A stretch of 64,000 nucleotides of DNA. Source: UBA1447 sp964627535. GTDB taxonomy: Bacteria > Bacillota > Clostridia > Oscillospirales > Acutalibacteraceae. This document shows, piece by piece, positions 26,200-34,157 of this stretch (position 1 is the stretch's first letter; each line of letters opens with the position of its first letter). The notes beneath the pieces are model-generated. The model was given only the letters and a program-made list of their open reading frames with translations, searched no databases and had not been told where the DNA came from. The stretch spans positions 117,362 through 181,361 of the forward strand of contig CAZVJW010000001.1 in assembly GCA_964627535.1 (NCBI GenBank), read 5' to 3'. The translations under genes and the position numbers were made by a program.

Positions 26200-27075
26200 T
26201 TACTTGTTCCTTTTCGCCAAGCTGACGGCCAACTGTACTAAAAATTCGGCTTCTTCACCGAATATTTTCAAAGATTTTATTGCCTCCTGTGTTAAGATAG
26301 TTACTTTATGCTTCGCAGCTTCTATACCGAGTACGGAAACATATGTTGCTTTTTGGTTTTCTTCATCGCTGCCTATTGGTTTACCCAATGCATCTTCGTT
26401 GCCGGCAACATCAAGAATATCATCGACCAGTTGAAATGCAAGCCCTATATTGCAAGCATATAAGGCTGCGGCGGTTTTCTCATCCTCGCCGGCACCTGCG
26501 GCTATACAACCCAAAACAGCGGCGGCAATAATGAGCATCCCGGTCTTTTTATGGTCTGTTTCAAGCATCATTTCCCGTGATACTTGCCTGCTCTCGTTTT
26601 CCAGGTCCATCACCTGCCCGCCTATCATACCACCCCATCCCGCGGCGGAAGAAAGTTTGCATCCGGCTTCGGCAATTTTACCGCCATCAAGACCGGAGCT
26701 GAAAATAGTTTCAAAAGCAAGTGTTAACAGGGCGTCACCTGCCAAAAGAGCGTTTGCCTCACCAAATTTAACATGACAGGATGGCTTTCCCCTTCTCAGT
26801 TCATCATCATCCATACAAGGCAAATCATCGTGAACGAGGGAATAGGAATGAATCAATTCAACCGCACAGGCAAACGGAAGTGCCGCTTCCTGCTTGCCGC
26901 CGCAAAGTCTGCAAAATTCAAGCGTCAACACCGGGCGGATTCGTTTTCCTCCGTTTTCGATGCTGTATCTCATAGCTCGGCAGACAACGCTTTCATCGTT
27001 TGCAGGCAGCAATTCATTTAATGCAGCATTGATTTGAGCTGTATATTTTAACAGTCTGTCGGTTTTATTCGGCAT
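26200..27075 (-). CDS. ispA: Farnesyl diphosphate synthase-type polyprenyl synthase
   Basis: A 291-residue trans-prenyltransferase that condenses isopentenyl and dimethylallyl diphosphates into C15 chains. It has both Asp-rich metal sites: DDLPCMDDDELRRGKPSCH (first) and DDILD (second). The ATG at 27075 (MPNKTDRL) is chosen because GGAGAA lies five bases upstream; it overlaps the end of xseB by 11 bases. The stop TAA coincides with the duplicated trinucleotide of the palindromic element. Confidence 0.93.
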   Translation of the reverse strand: MPNKTDRLLKYTAQINAALNELLPANDESVVCRAMRYSIENGGKRIRPVLTLEFCRLCGGKQEAALPFACAVELIHSYSLVHDDLPCMDDDELRRGKPSCHVKFGEANALLAGDALLTLAFETIFSSGLDGGKIAEAGCKLSSAAGWGGMIGGQVMDLENESRQVSREMMLETDHKKTGMLIIAAAVLGCIAAGAGEDEKTAAALYACNIGLAFQLVDDILDVAGNEDALGKPIGSDEENQKATYVSVLGIEAAKHKVTILTQEAIKSLKIFGEEAEFLVQLAVSLAKRNK

Positions 27076-27301
27076 CGGAGTTCTCCACGCTCTCCAACGA
27101 GGAGAGTTCAACAATCTTTTGCTCGGCATTATCAAGACAGGAATTGCAGAACGAGGCAAGCTTTGTGCCCTCTTCAAAAAGTTTAAGTGTTTCATCCAAG
27201 GGCTTGCTGCCTTCTTCAAGTATTTTTACAATATTTTCAAGCTTTATTATAGATTCCTCATAGGTTTGTTTTTTCACAGTTAAACACCGCTTTCGGTTCA
27301 T
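27065..27301 (-). CDS. xseB: Exodeoxyribonuclease VII small subunit
   Basis: A 78-residue helical subunit; with XseA it forms the nuclease that degrades single-stranded DNA. Family sequence YEESIIKLENIVKILEEG and LKLFEEGTKLASFC is plain. The ATG at 27301 has a weak Shine-Dalgarno; a GTG at 27277 (VKKQTYEE) may be the true start and would give the usual length of about 70. It begins 9 bases after xseA. Confidence 0.92.
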   Translation of the reverse strand: MNRKRCLTVKKQTYEESIIKLENIVKILEEGSKPLDETLKLFEEGTKLASFCNSCLDNAEQKIVELSSLESVENSDAE

Positions 27302-27310
27302 TTATTCAGC

Positions 27311-28516
27311 TCAATTTTCAACACTTTCGACACGGCATAGGAGTTTTCCCTTTTCAAGTCTCACATCGATATCACTGCCGGGGTCGACTGCTGCGGCATC
27401 ATGCAGTAAAACACCGGAACTGTATGCAAGCGCGTAACCCCTTCCGAGCACCTTAAGCGGGCTGAGCGTATCCAGCTTGCTGCTCAAAACCGCAAGATTG
27501 TTTCTGCCGTTTGAAATTTTTATATTCAGACAAGTTTGCATAGAAAACAGTTGCCCGTCAAGCCTTTGTCTGTATGCTTCTATAACCATTAACGGGCTTA
27601 TTAAACCAGGCGAAGCCTGTAATCGGTTCAGCCTTACGCGCTGAAAAAGGATTTCATCCTGAACTGCTTTGCGGCACCTGAATTTAAGTGCCGAAATATA
27701 AGCCTTTTGCTCGATACTATCAGGAACTGCCAATTCCGCCGCGGAAGAAGGTGTCGGCGCGCGCAGGTCGGCAACAAAATCGCATATTGTATAATCGGTT
27801 TCATGTCCTACAGCCGAAATTACCGGAATTTTACTGCCCGAGACTGCCCTTGCGACCGACTCATCATTAAAAGCCCAAAGCTCCTCTATTGAGCCGCCAC
27901 CCCTGCCTATAATCAAAACATCCGCATAATGTCCATCATTAAATCTTTTAACAGCATCAACGATCTGAGGTACAGCGGAACTTCCCTGAACCTGAACGGG
28001 GCAGCGAACGACCTGTGAAAACGGGAAACGGCGTGAAAGGATGTTTAAGATATCCTGTACCGCAGCGCCTGTGGGAGAAGTAATAACCCCTATCCTTGCC
28101 GGATATTTCGGAATAGCTTTTTTTCGGCTTTTGTCAAATAGGCCTTCTGCTTCAAGCTTGTTTTTAAGCTGCTCAAAAGCAAGATTAAGCGCGCCAAGCC
28201 CATCAGGCTGCATATCATCTATATACAGCTGGTACTGCCCGTCACGCTCAAAAACAGATATGCGGCCGCGCGTAATAATACTCATACCGTTTTCAGGTTT
28301 GAATTTCAGGCGTTGATTTGCCGTACGGAACATAACGGCACGTATGGAAGAGTTTTCATCTTTGAGCGTTAAATAGTAATGTCCGGTTCTATAATGATCG
28401 GTAAAATTCGAAATTTCGCCGCAGACAAATACATTGATTAAATTTATATCGCTGTCTATAATTGATTTGATATAAGTATTCAATTGACTTACGGAAAGAA
28501 CAGAAGGAGTATTCAT
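27311..28516 (-). CDS. xseA: Exodeoxyribonuclease VII large subunit
   Basis: A 401-residue catalytic subunit. An N-terminal OB-fold (SVSQLNTYIKSIIDSD through GHYYLTLKDENSSIRAVMF) binds DNA, and the nuclease domain shows IGVITSPTGAAVQDIL, IIGRGGGSIEELWAFND and SAVGHETDYTICDFVADLRA (here given in overlapping pieces under the length limit). AAAGGAG, eight bases before the ATG, lies within the last codons of the preceding gene. Confidence 0.97.
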   Translation of the reverse strand: MNTPSVLSVSQLNTYIKSIIDSDINLINVFVCGEISNFTDHYRTGHYYLTLKDENSSIRAVMFRTANQRLKFKPENGMSIITRGRISVFERDGQYQLYIDDMQPDGLGALNLAFEQLKNKLEAEGLFDKSRKKAIPKYPARIGVITSPTGAAVQDILNILSRRFPFSQVVRCPVQVQGSSAVPQIVDAVKRFNDGHYADVLIIGRGGGSIEELWAFNDESVARAVSGSKIPVISAVGHETDYTICDFVADLRAPTPSSAAELAVPDSIEQKAYISALKFRCRKAVQDEILFQRVRLNRLQASPGLISPLMVIEAYRQRLDGQLFSMQTCLNIKISNGRNNLAVLSSKLDTLSPLKVLGRGYALAYSSGVLLHDAAAVDPGSDIDVRLEKGKLLCRVESVEN

Positions 28517-28517
28517 T

Positions 28518-29459
28518 CTATTGTCTCCTTTGGGATTTTATGCCTGCAAGAACCGCTATGCCGGCAGCATTATCGGATGAAAATCCCGGTTCCGCAAAAA
28601 TCGCGCCGTATTCGTTTGATATTCTCTGCCTGATGATGCTGTTGGACATCACTCCGCCACAAAATACAAGCGGAAGATCACCGTATTTTTTAAGAGCAAA
28701 ACGAGCCATTTTTTCTAGAACAGCGCAAATATAATCTATGCAGTATTTTGCAATATCCTCCCTGCTTTCACCGCCTGCGAACATTGTCCCGCACTTGTTT
28801 TCGAGCCCGGACAGATTGCAGTCACCCCCGGTGACAATCGGTTTCACGCTGAAATCTGTTTTGCTTTCCAATGCAAGTTTATCAAACTGAGGGCCGCAGG
28901 GAAAATCAAGCCCAAGCATAAGACCTATTCTGTCCACCGCCTGCCCGGCGTTCAGGTCAAGTGTCCTGCCGATAATTTCTATGTTTAGTATTTTTTCAAT
29001 GTCAGCCCTAACCAAAAGCATTTCTGTTGTTCCGCCGGAAAAATGGAAGGCTATAAAGCATTCCCGAATGAGATGAATCTTCCCCGCGGAATAAATCGCT
29101 GCAGCTATATGCCCAGCTTGGTGCGAAAAGCGATAAAGAGGTAGATTGCCTGCTGCTGCTATACAGCGGGCGGCGTTTAAACCGGCAAGAAAACACGGCA
29201 TGTAGGAGCCCTCCGTATCACGCGGAAAAGCCGATACGCCGACTGCTGAAATATCTAGTGTACCGCCGGAAAATATCTCCTCAACGAGAGCGGGAAGCGC
29301 AACCGTGTGATGAAACAAGGCATCGCTTTGGCGCAGACCTTTTTCGCCTTTGCCAACCGGCAGCAGCTTTCTGTTTTGCAAAACAACCTCTTCCACGCTT
29401 TTATAGACAGCGGCAGAGGTTGTGTAGTTACTTGTATCGATGCCGAGATATCCACCCAT
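28518..29459 (-). CDS. TsaD/Kae1-like ASKHA protein, probable TsaD paralogue
   Basis: A 313-residue protein of the Kae1/TsaD superfamily, whose main member makes the t6A tRNA modification. The metal-binding HxxxH is present (FSHQAGHIAAA), as are the nucleotide-site parts FHFSGGTTEMLL and a late FCGGVMSNSIIR. Glycoprotease-like members of this shorter type often sit between nusB and xseA in Clostridia, apart from a standard tsaD elsewhere in the genome, so this is probably a paralogue rather than the t6A enzyme (inference). Its ATG overlaps the nusB stop by one base (TAATG). Confidence 0.75.
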   Translation of the reverse strand: MGGYLGIDTSNYTTSAAVYKSVEEVVLQNRKLLPVGKGEKGLRQSDALFHHTVALPALVEEIFSGGTLDISAVGVSAFPRDTEGSYMPCFLAGLNAARCIAAAGNLPLYRFSHQAGHIAAAIYSAGKIHLIRECFIAFHFSGGTTEMLLVRADIEKILNIEIIGRTLDLNAGQAVDRIGLMLGLDFPCGPQFDKLALESKTDFSVKPIVTGGDCNLSGLENKCGTMFAGGESREDIAKYCIDYICAVLEKMARFALKKYGDLPLVFCGGVMSNSIIRQRISNEYGAIFAEPGFSSDNAAGIAVLAGIKSQRRQ

Positions 29460-29896
29460 TATTCAGCCTCTGCCTCAACGGCTCCATCGGGCTTATCATC
29501 TGTTGGGGCACGTGATATTGAGCCGAGAATACCGTTGACAAAAGGAGCATCCTCCTCGGCACCGTACTTTTTACAAAGCTCAACGGCTTCATTGATGGAG
29601 ACACTTACCGGCACTTCGCTTATGTACATAATTTCGCATATGGCAAGGCGCAGTATAGCCAGTGAAACTTTTGAAATTCTGCTGATACGCCAACCAATCG
29701 AGTTTTTTTCTATAAGCTCATCAATATCAAAAAGCATCTTCCATGTTGTTTTGGCAAGGCGTGTTGCATACTCGTCTTCCTTAATCAGTTCCTGGTCTAA
29801 GTTTATCTCTATAATATCATCTAATTCTGTTTCGGGATGAAATGACTTTTCAAATAATATTGCAAAAGCTTGCTCACGTGCCTGCCTTCTTGTCAT
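29459..29896 (-). CDS. nusB: Transcription antitermination factor NusB
   Basis: A 145-residue helical RNA-binding protein that works with NusE (S10) in rRNA antitermination. It starts MTRRQAREQAFAILFE, with the ATG at 29896 seven bases after GGAGG; the nine codons upstream are not needed. RISKVSLAILRLAICEI and the C-terminal VNGILGSI motif are typical. Confidence 0.95.
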   Translation of the reverse strand: MTRRQAREQAFAILFEKSFHPETELDDIIEINLDQELIKEDEYATRLAKTTWKMLFDIDELIEKNSIGWRISRISKVSLAILRLAICEIMYISEVPVSVSINEAVELCKKYGAEEDAPFVNGILGSISRAPTDDKPDGAVEAEAE

Positions 29897-29980
29897 GTTA
29901 CTGCCTCCACCTTCAGTATGCACTCGTTTTCCGCAATCATCTGTTATGATAAGTTGATGTAGATTTTTACGATGCGCATG

Positions 29981-30364
29981 CTAAATACTATTCTTTTTTT
30001 CGTCTGCTTCTGTAAAATCAATACCCGCAATATTGATATTAACCTTTGTTACAACCCTGCCTGTCATGCTTTGTACCGCGCTTTTAACATTACGCTGCAC
30101 CTCTGCGGCAACCGAAGGAATTTTTTTAGCATTTTTAATTATTAAATAAATCTGAAGTTTAATATCATTATCACCGGCTATAACCTTAACAGATTTAAGC
30201 GGGCCGTCGCCAATTTTTAGGATTGAATGCATATCGGGCGGACGCGTCGCGAAACCGGCAACACCTTCAACATCCTTAGCCGCATTAATAGCTATGGTAG
30301 CAATAACCTCTTCGGAAATTACAAGTCCGCCAAGATTATTATCATTTTTTTCATCAATATCCAC
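29981..30364 (-). CDS. Asp23/Gls24 family envelope stress protein
   Basis: A 127-residue Asp23-type protein. Family features are GLVISEEVIATIAINAAKDV and the beta-rich segment after VKVIAGDNDIKLQIYLIIK. In other Firmicutes such proteins attach to the membrane through AmaP, or function in envelope stress. The start is GTG at 30364, eight bases after AAGGAGG; the ATG 36 bases upstream would place the Shine-Dalgarno inside the gene. It heads the nusB operon, as is common in Clostridia. Confidence 0.9.
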   Translation of the reverse strand: MDIDEKNDNNLGGLVISEEVIATIAINAAKDVEGVAGFATRPPDMHSILKIGDGPLKSVKVIAGDNDIKLQIYLIIKNAKKIPSVAAEVQRNVKSAVQSMTGRVVTKVNINIAGIDFTEADEKKNSI

Positions 30365-30531
30365 AAGGAGCACCTCCTTCTTTGATATATTATAACACAA
30401 AGTTTAAAATACTCAACTGTTTAATTTAACAAATATGAATACTGATATTTAATCGTACTTTAAAACTACTGTTCTGCGTTACCGGAATTTGATTATTTAT
30501 TGTTGTATTAATAATCGGTAAACAATATTAA

Positions 30532-30561
30532 TTGACCTTGAAAATTCAATATTAATATGAT
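30532..30561 (+). promoter_or_regulatory. Probable promoter of the YfhO-like gene
   Basis: TTGACC at 30532-30537, 18 bases, TATGAT at 30556-30561, on the plus strand 57 bases before the ATG. Confidence 0.5.
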
Positions 30562-30617
30562 AAACTAATTTTTAACAACTTTTATTGAATTGCGAATGAC
30601 GGAAGGAACGGTACAAC

Positions 30618-33575
30618 ATGGGGAAGAAATTACTTGGGAATCCCGATAAAAAAGAATCGCTGTTTAAACGAATATATATCAATAATAAATTCATTTTTAT
30701 TGCTTTTTTGTCATCTGTTTTTGTAATGACATTTATTTATTATTGTTTCGGCTTGCTGCCTTTCGGCGGCAATACAATTTTAAGAATGGATTTATACCAT
30801 CAATACGGTCCTCTCTTTGCCGAATTGTATGAACGGATTGTGGGGTTGAAAAGTTTCCTGTATTCATGGAACTCAGGACTTGGCAGCAGCTTTATGGGAA
30901 ATTTTTACAATTATCTTGCAAGCCCGTTGTCGCTTATTATTGTATTTTTCGGCCACGAGAATATTCCGGAGGCTATCTCAGCACTCATACTGCTCAAAGG
31001 AGCTTTCGCCAGCGCTGCCTTTGCATATTATCTAAAAAGAAGCCAGAATAAAAACGATTGCTCCATAGCGGCTTTCGGTTTGCTTTATTCCTTTTGCGGT
31101 TTTTTCATTGCTTATTACTGGAATGTTATGTGGCTTGACGCGATGGTACTTTTTCCGCTTGCAATGCTGGGCATTGAACTGATCGTTAAAGAAAAAAAAT
31201 TCGGGCTTTATGTGTTTGCACTGACAATGGCAATGCTTACAAATTATTATATGGCGTTCATGCTTTGCATATTTGCTGTATTGTTTTACATTGTAAGCTT
31301 CTTCAGCAGATATTCATTTTCAAGCTATTATGACGGCATCCCCACAAATATTGTAAACGGGCAGGAAATCAAGCCGCCGATATGGCAAAAGCTGAAATAT
31401 TCAAGGTTTTTACGCAGCGGCTTCATATTTGCTTTCAGCAGCCTGCTTTCGCTTTGCCTTGCCGCTTTTGCCTTGGTTCCTTTGTATTTCATTTTAAAGA
31501 ACTGCTCGGCAACAGCTGACGCTTTACCAAAGACCTTTACCTCATACTATAAAATATTTGACTTTCTCGCAAATCATCTTGCAAATGTTGACCCGACCAT
31601 CCGCAGCAGCGGGAATGATGTGCTTCCGAATGTTTATTGCGGAATTGCAACTATTATTTTAATTCCGCTTTATCTTTTCACGAAATCAATAACCATCAAA
31701 GAAAAATCCGTTTATATAGCTCTTTTGGGATTTCTGTATTTTAGCTTTAATATAAACTACGCCAACTTTATATGGCACGGTTTTCACTTCCCGAATGATT
31801 TGCCATACAGGTTTTCTTTTATGTATTCTTTTATACTTCTTTTACTTGCTTACAAAGCAGTTGTACGTCTGAAAGAATTTACCGGCAGGCAAATTCTTTC
31901 AACCGGTATTGCCGTGCTTTTCGCCATTGTATTGATACAGGAATTGGGTTCAAAAAATGTTGTTGATCTTACCATAATAACAAGTCTTTCATTTGTTGTT
32001 TTATATACACTGATTTTCATCCTTCAAAGCAATAGCAGATTTCCTGCCGCTGCGTTTTCTTTGCTTTTACTTATAAGCTTTATGGCTGAAGCCTGCATTG
32101 CCGACACCGACAGATTTCAGATAAGCCAAACAAAAGCTGATTATGCGGGTGATCTTTCGGATTTTGAAACACTGAAGAAAAGCCTTGACGATTATGACGG
32201 AAGTTTCTACAGAATGGAGCTCACATCACTGAGAACAAGAATGGATCCTTGCTGGTATAACTATAACGGGGTATCGACTTTTTCATCGATGGCGTATGAA
32301 AAGGTTTCCAATTTACAAAGCAAGCTGGGCATGGCAGGTAATTACATCAACAGCTATACCTACAACCCTCAAACCCCTGTTTACAATGCAATGAATTCTT
32401 TAAAATATATCGTCAACAACAGTAAAAATATCGAAATGAATCCTATATTTTATGAACAGCTTTTCAGTAAAAATAAATTTACTGTTTTTAAAAATTCATA
32501 CTATCTTCCGATAGCTTACTGCACCGATTCTTCATTAGTCAACTGGGATCATTCATCTTCAAATCCTTTTGTTGTACAGTCCGATTATTTTACGAAAGCT
32601 ACAGGTTCAGAAGATCCTTTTGTGCGGCTGCCGATTACCGATGCGGAATATTCAAACATTGACGAAATTTATTCCGGTTTTGAAACCGGCAATTTCTATT
32701 TCAATAAAACCAATGCCGACAGCGATGCCTCCGTAACCTTCATTATTACACCTGAAGTTACTCAAAGCTGTTATCTCTATGTAAAATCCGGTAATGTTGA
32801 CAATATAACGATTACTGCCGGCGATTTTATTCTTTCACATAATGATGACCGTGAAGCAATTATCGATATGGGCGTCCGTACCGCCGGCGAAGAAATAAGG
32901 GTAAAACTTCCGATATCCGAAGGCAACTCGGGCAGTATCAATTTATATGCCTATGGACTTGATACAGCCAAATTTGTTGATGGCTACAACAAATTACAGG
33001 CAGGCGGGCTAAACATAACTACCTTCGAAGAAACTCATATTATCGGTACTGTTTATGCTCCCGGCAGCAGCATTCTATACACTTCCATACCATTTGATTT
33101 GGGTTGGGTCGTTACAGTTAACGGGCAAACGCTTTCGAGCGATAAACTGATTAAGATCGGTGATGCGATGCTGGGGATTCCTCTTGACCAAGAAGGACCA
33201 ACCACTGTGGAATTTCAGTATAAACCGACTGGGCTGATGCCTGGGGTATATATTTCTTTTACCGCACTTACTGTTCTCATTTTATTTCTCATTTTCAGAA
33301 AACTGTTCAATGGCAGTGGCAGGAAATCTGACCGGATACCTGAAATCGCGAATAATTATGCGGATATTCCGCCCATCACACCCGGCAATTACAGCTATGC
33401 TGATTTCAGACCTGATTCTCAGGATAAACCGGTACCGGTTAAAGTACCGGAAACATGGCCCAGAGATACAAATGAAAGCGATCCGCCAGCCCCACCTGCC
33501 GAATCGGTGTCCCCGCATATAAGGGAGATTTTAGAGGAAGATTTTGAGATAATTGATAAAATATTTAACGAATAA
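30618..33575 (+). CDS. YfhO family membrane protein
   Basis: A 985-residue integral membrane protein of the YfhO family, GT-C-like proteins linked in Bacillus and related bacteria to glycosylation of teichoic acids. There are about 12 helices in residues 20-490, with the conserved first loop FGGNTILRMDLYHQYGPL carrying the acidic residue, and SWNSGLGSSFMGNFYNYLAS. A large extracellular domain follows (about 500-870), then one more helix (VYISFTALTVLILFLIF). The last 95 residues are a Pro-rich cytoplasmic tail that ends with acidic sequence (EILEEDFEIIDKIF), not part of most family members. The gene stands alone with its own promoter and terminator. Confidence 0.9.
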   Translation: MGKKLLGNPDKKESLFKRIYINNKFIFIAFLSSVFVMTFIYYCFGLLPFGGNTILRMDLYHQYGPLFAELYERIVGLKSFLYSWNSGLGSSFMGNFYNYLASPLSLIIVFFGHENIPEAISALILLKGAFASAAFAYYLKRSQNKNDCSIAAFGLLYSFCGFFIAYYWNVMWLDAMVLFPLAMLGIELIVKEKKFGLYVFALTMAMLTNYYMAFMLCIFAVLFYIVSFFSRYSFSSYYDGIPTNIVNGQEIKPPIWQKLKYSRFLRSGFIFAFSSLLSLCLAAFALVPLYFILKNCSATADALPKTFTSYYKIFDFLANHLANVDPTIRSSGNDVLPNVYCGIATIILIPLYLFTKSITIKEKSVYIALLGFLYFSFNINYANFIWHGFHFPNDLPYRFSFMYSFILLLLAYKAVVRLKEFTGRQILSTGIAVLFAIVLIQELGSKNVVDLTIITSLSFVVLYTLIFILQSNSRFPAAAFSLLLLISFMAEACIADTDRFQISQTKADYAGDLSDFETLKKSLDDYDGSFYRMELTSLRTRMDPCWYNYNGVSTFSSMAYEKVSNLQSKLGMAGNYINSYTYNPQTPVYNAMNSLKYIVNNSKNIEMNPIFYEQLFSKNKFTVFKNSYYLPIAYCTDSSLVNWDHSSSNPFVVQSDYFTKATGSEDPFVRLPITDAEYSNIDEIYSGFETGNFYFNKTNADSDASVTFIITPEVTQSCYLYVKSGNVDNITITAGDFILSHNDDREAIIDMGVRTAGEEIRVKLPISEGNSGSINLYAYGLDTAKFVDGYNKLQAGGLNITTFEETHIIGTVYAPGSSILYTSIPFDLGWVVTVNGQTLSSDKLIKIGDAMLGIPLDQEGPTTVEFQYKPTGLMPGVYISFTALTVLILFLIFRKLFNGSGRKSDRIPEIANNYADIPPITPGNYSYADFRPDSQDKPVPVKVPETWPRDTNESDPPAPPAESVSPHIREILEEDFEIIDKIFNE

Positions 33576-33595
33576 CATAAAAGTAATTTTTCAAG

Positions 33596-33630
33596 AGCAG
33601 CTGAGGAATAAAATCCAAAGCTGCTTTTTT
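33596..33630 (+). terminator. Terminator of the YfhO-like gene
   Basis: AGCAGCT pairs with AGCTGCT over an 16-base loop and is followed by TTTTTT, 20 bases after the stop. Confidence 0.75.
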
Positions 33631-33675
33631 CAACATTTATTAAATATGTATATTTGTCGTTATGCAGCACAATCA

Positions 33676-33775
33676 TACTAATTACTAATAAAAACCCAAT
33701 TAAAATATCCGCACAAAACCTCATAAATCAAAGCATTTGCTTGATTTTTTAGAGGTTTTTAATCGTGAATTAGTA
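33676..33775 (+). mobile_element. Palindromic MITE-like element, copy 5 (100 bp, TCA duplication)
   Basis: Begins TACTAATTAC and ends GTGAATTAGTA, flanked by TCA at 33673-33675 and 33776-33778. It shows the uninterrupted interior CCTCATAAATCAAAGC, the empty site for the 30-bp unit nested in copies 1 and 2. It lies after the yfhO-like terminator and ends 14 bases before the -35 box of glmS. Confidence 0.9.
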
Positions 33776-33789
33776 TCAGTATGCAATCC

Positions 33790-33818
33790 GTGACATACAG
33801 CAAATTATGTGGTATAAT
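33790..33818 (+). promoter_or_regulatory. Promoter of glmS
   Basis: GTGACA at 33790-33795, 17-base spacer, TATAAT at 33813-33818. It lies just upstream of the glmS ribozyme, which fits transcription of the leader. Confidence 0.7.
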
Positions 33819-33879
33819 TAAATAAAAGAAATGGAGTGATGCTATAGTTATTGTAATATCCCCGAGGGTATGATTACTG

Positions 33880-34025
33880 CAAAAAAAAGCGCCGGAACCT
33901 AACGCACGGGAAGTGATGGTTGACGAGGAGAGGGTTTATCGAATTTTCGGCGGATGCCCTCCGGTTTAATGCGTAAAACCGCAAGTCATTTAACAAAATC
34001 CACGGGTAACCGCGGTGACAAAAAA
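33880..34025 (+). ncRNA. glmS ribozyme (glucosamine-6-phosphate-activated)
   Basis: The leader of glmS contains AAGCGCCGGAAC, with the expected cleavage between A 33888 and G 33889, then GACGAGGAGAGGGTTTATCG and TTTTCGGCGGATGCC, the conserved core of the glmS ribozyme. A pairing tail (ACCGCAAGTC to CCGCGGTGAC) follows. In this family glucosamine 6-phosphate is the cofactor for self-cleavage, which lowers the glmS message when the product is plentiful. The 3' limit is approximate. Confidence 0.95.
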
Positions 34026-34157
34026 ATGATCTGTACGCTCATAAATCAATCGTTGAATGCAATTCATTTTTATCTTTATAATTAAAACCGGTTGATTTGG
34101 CCGGTATTTAATTGTATTTTTTGAACTGCATTAAACCAAATTTTGGAGGAAAAATAA

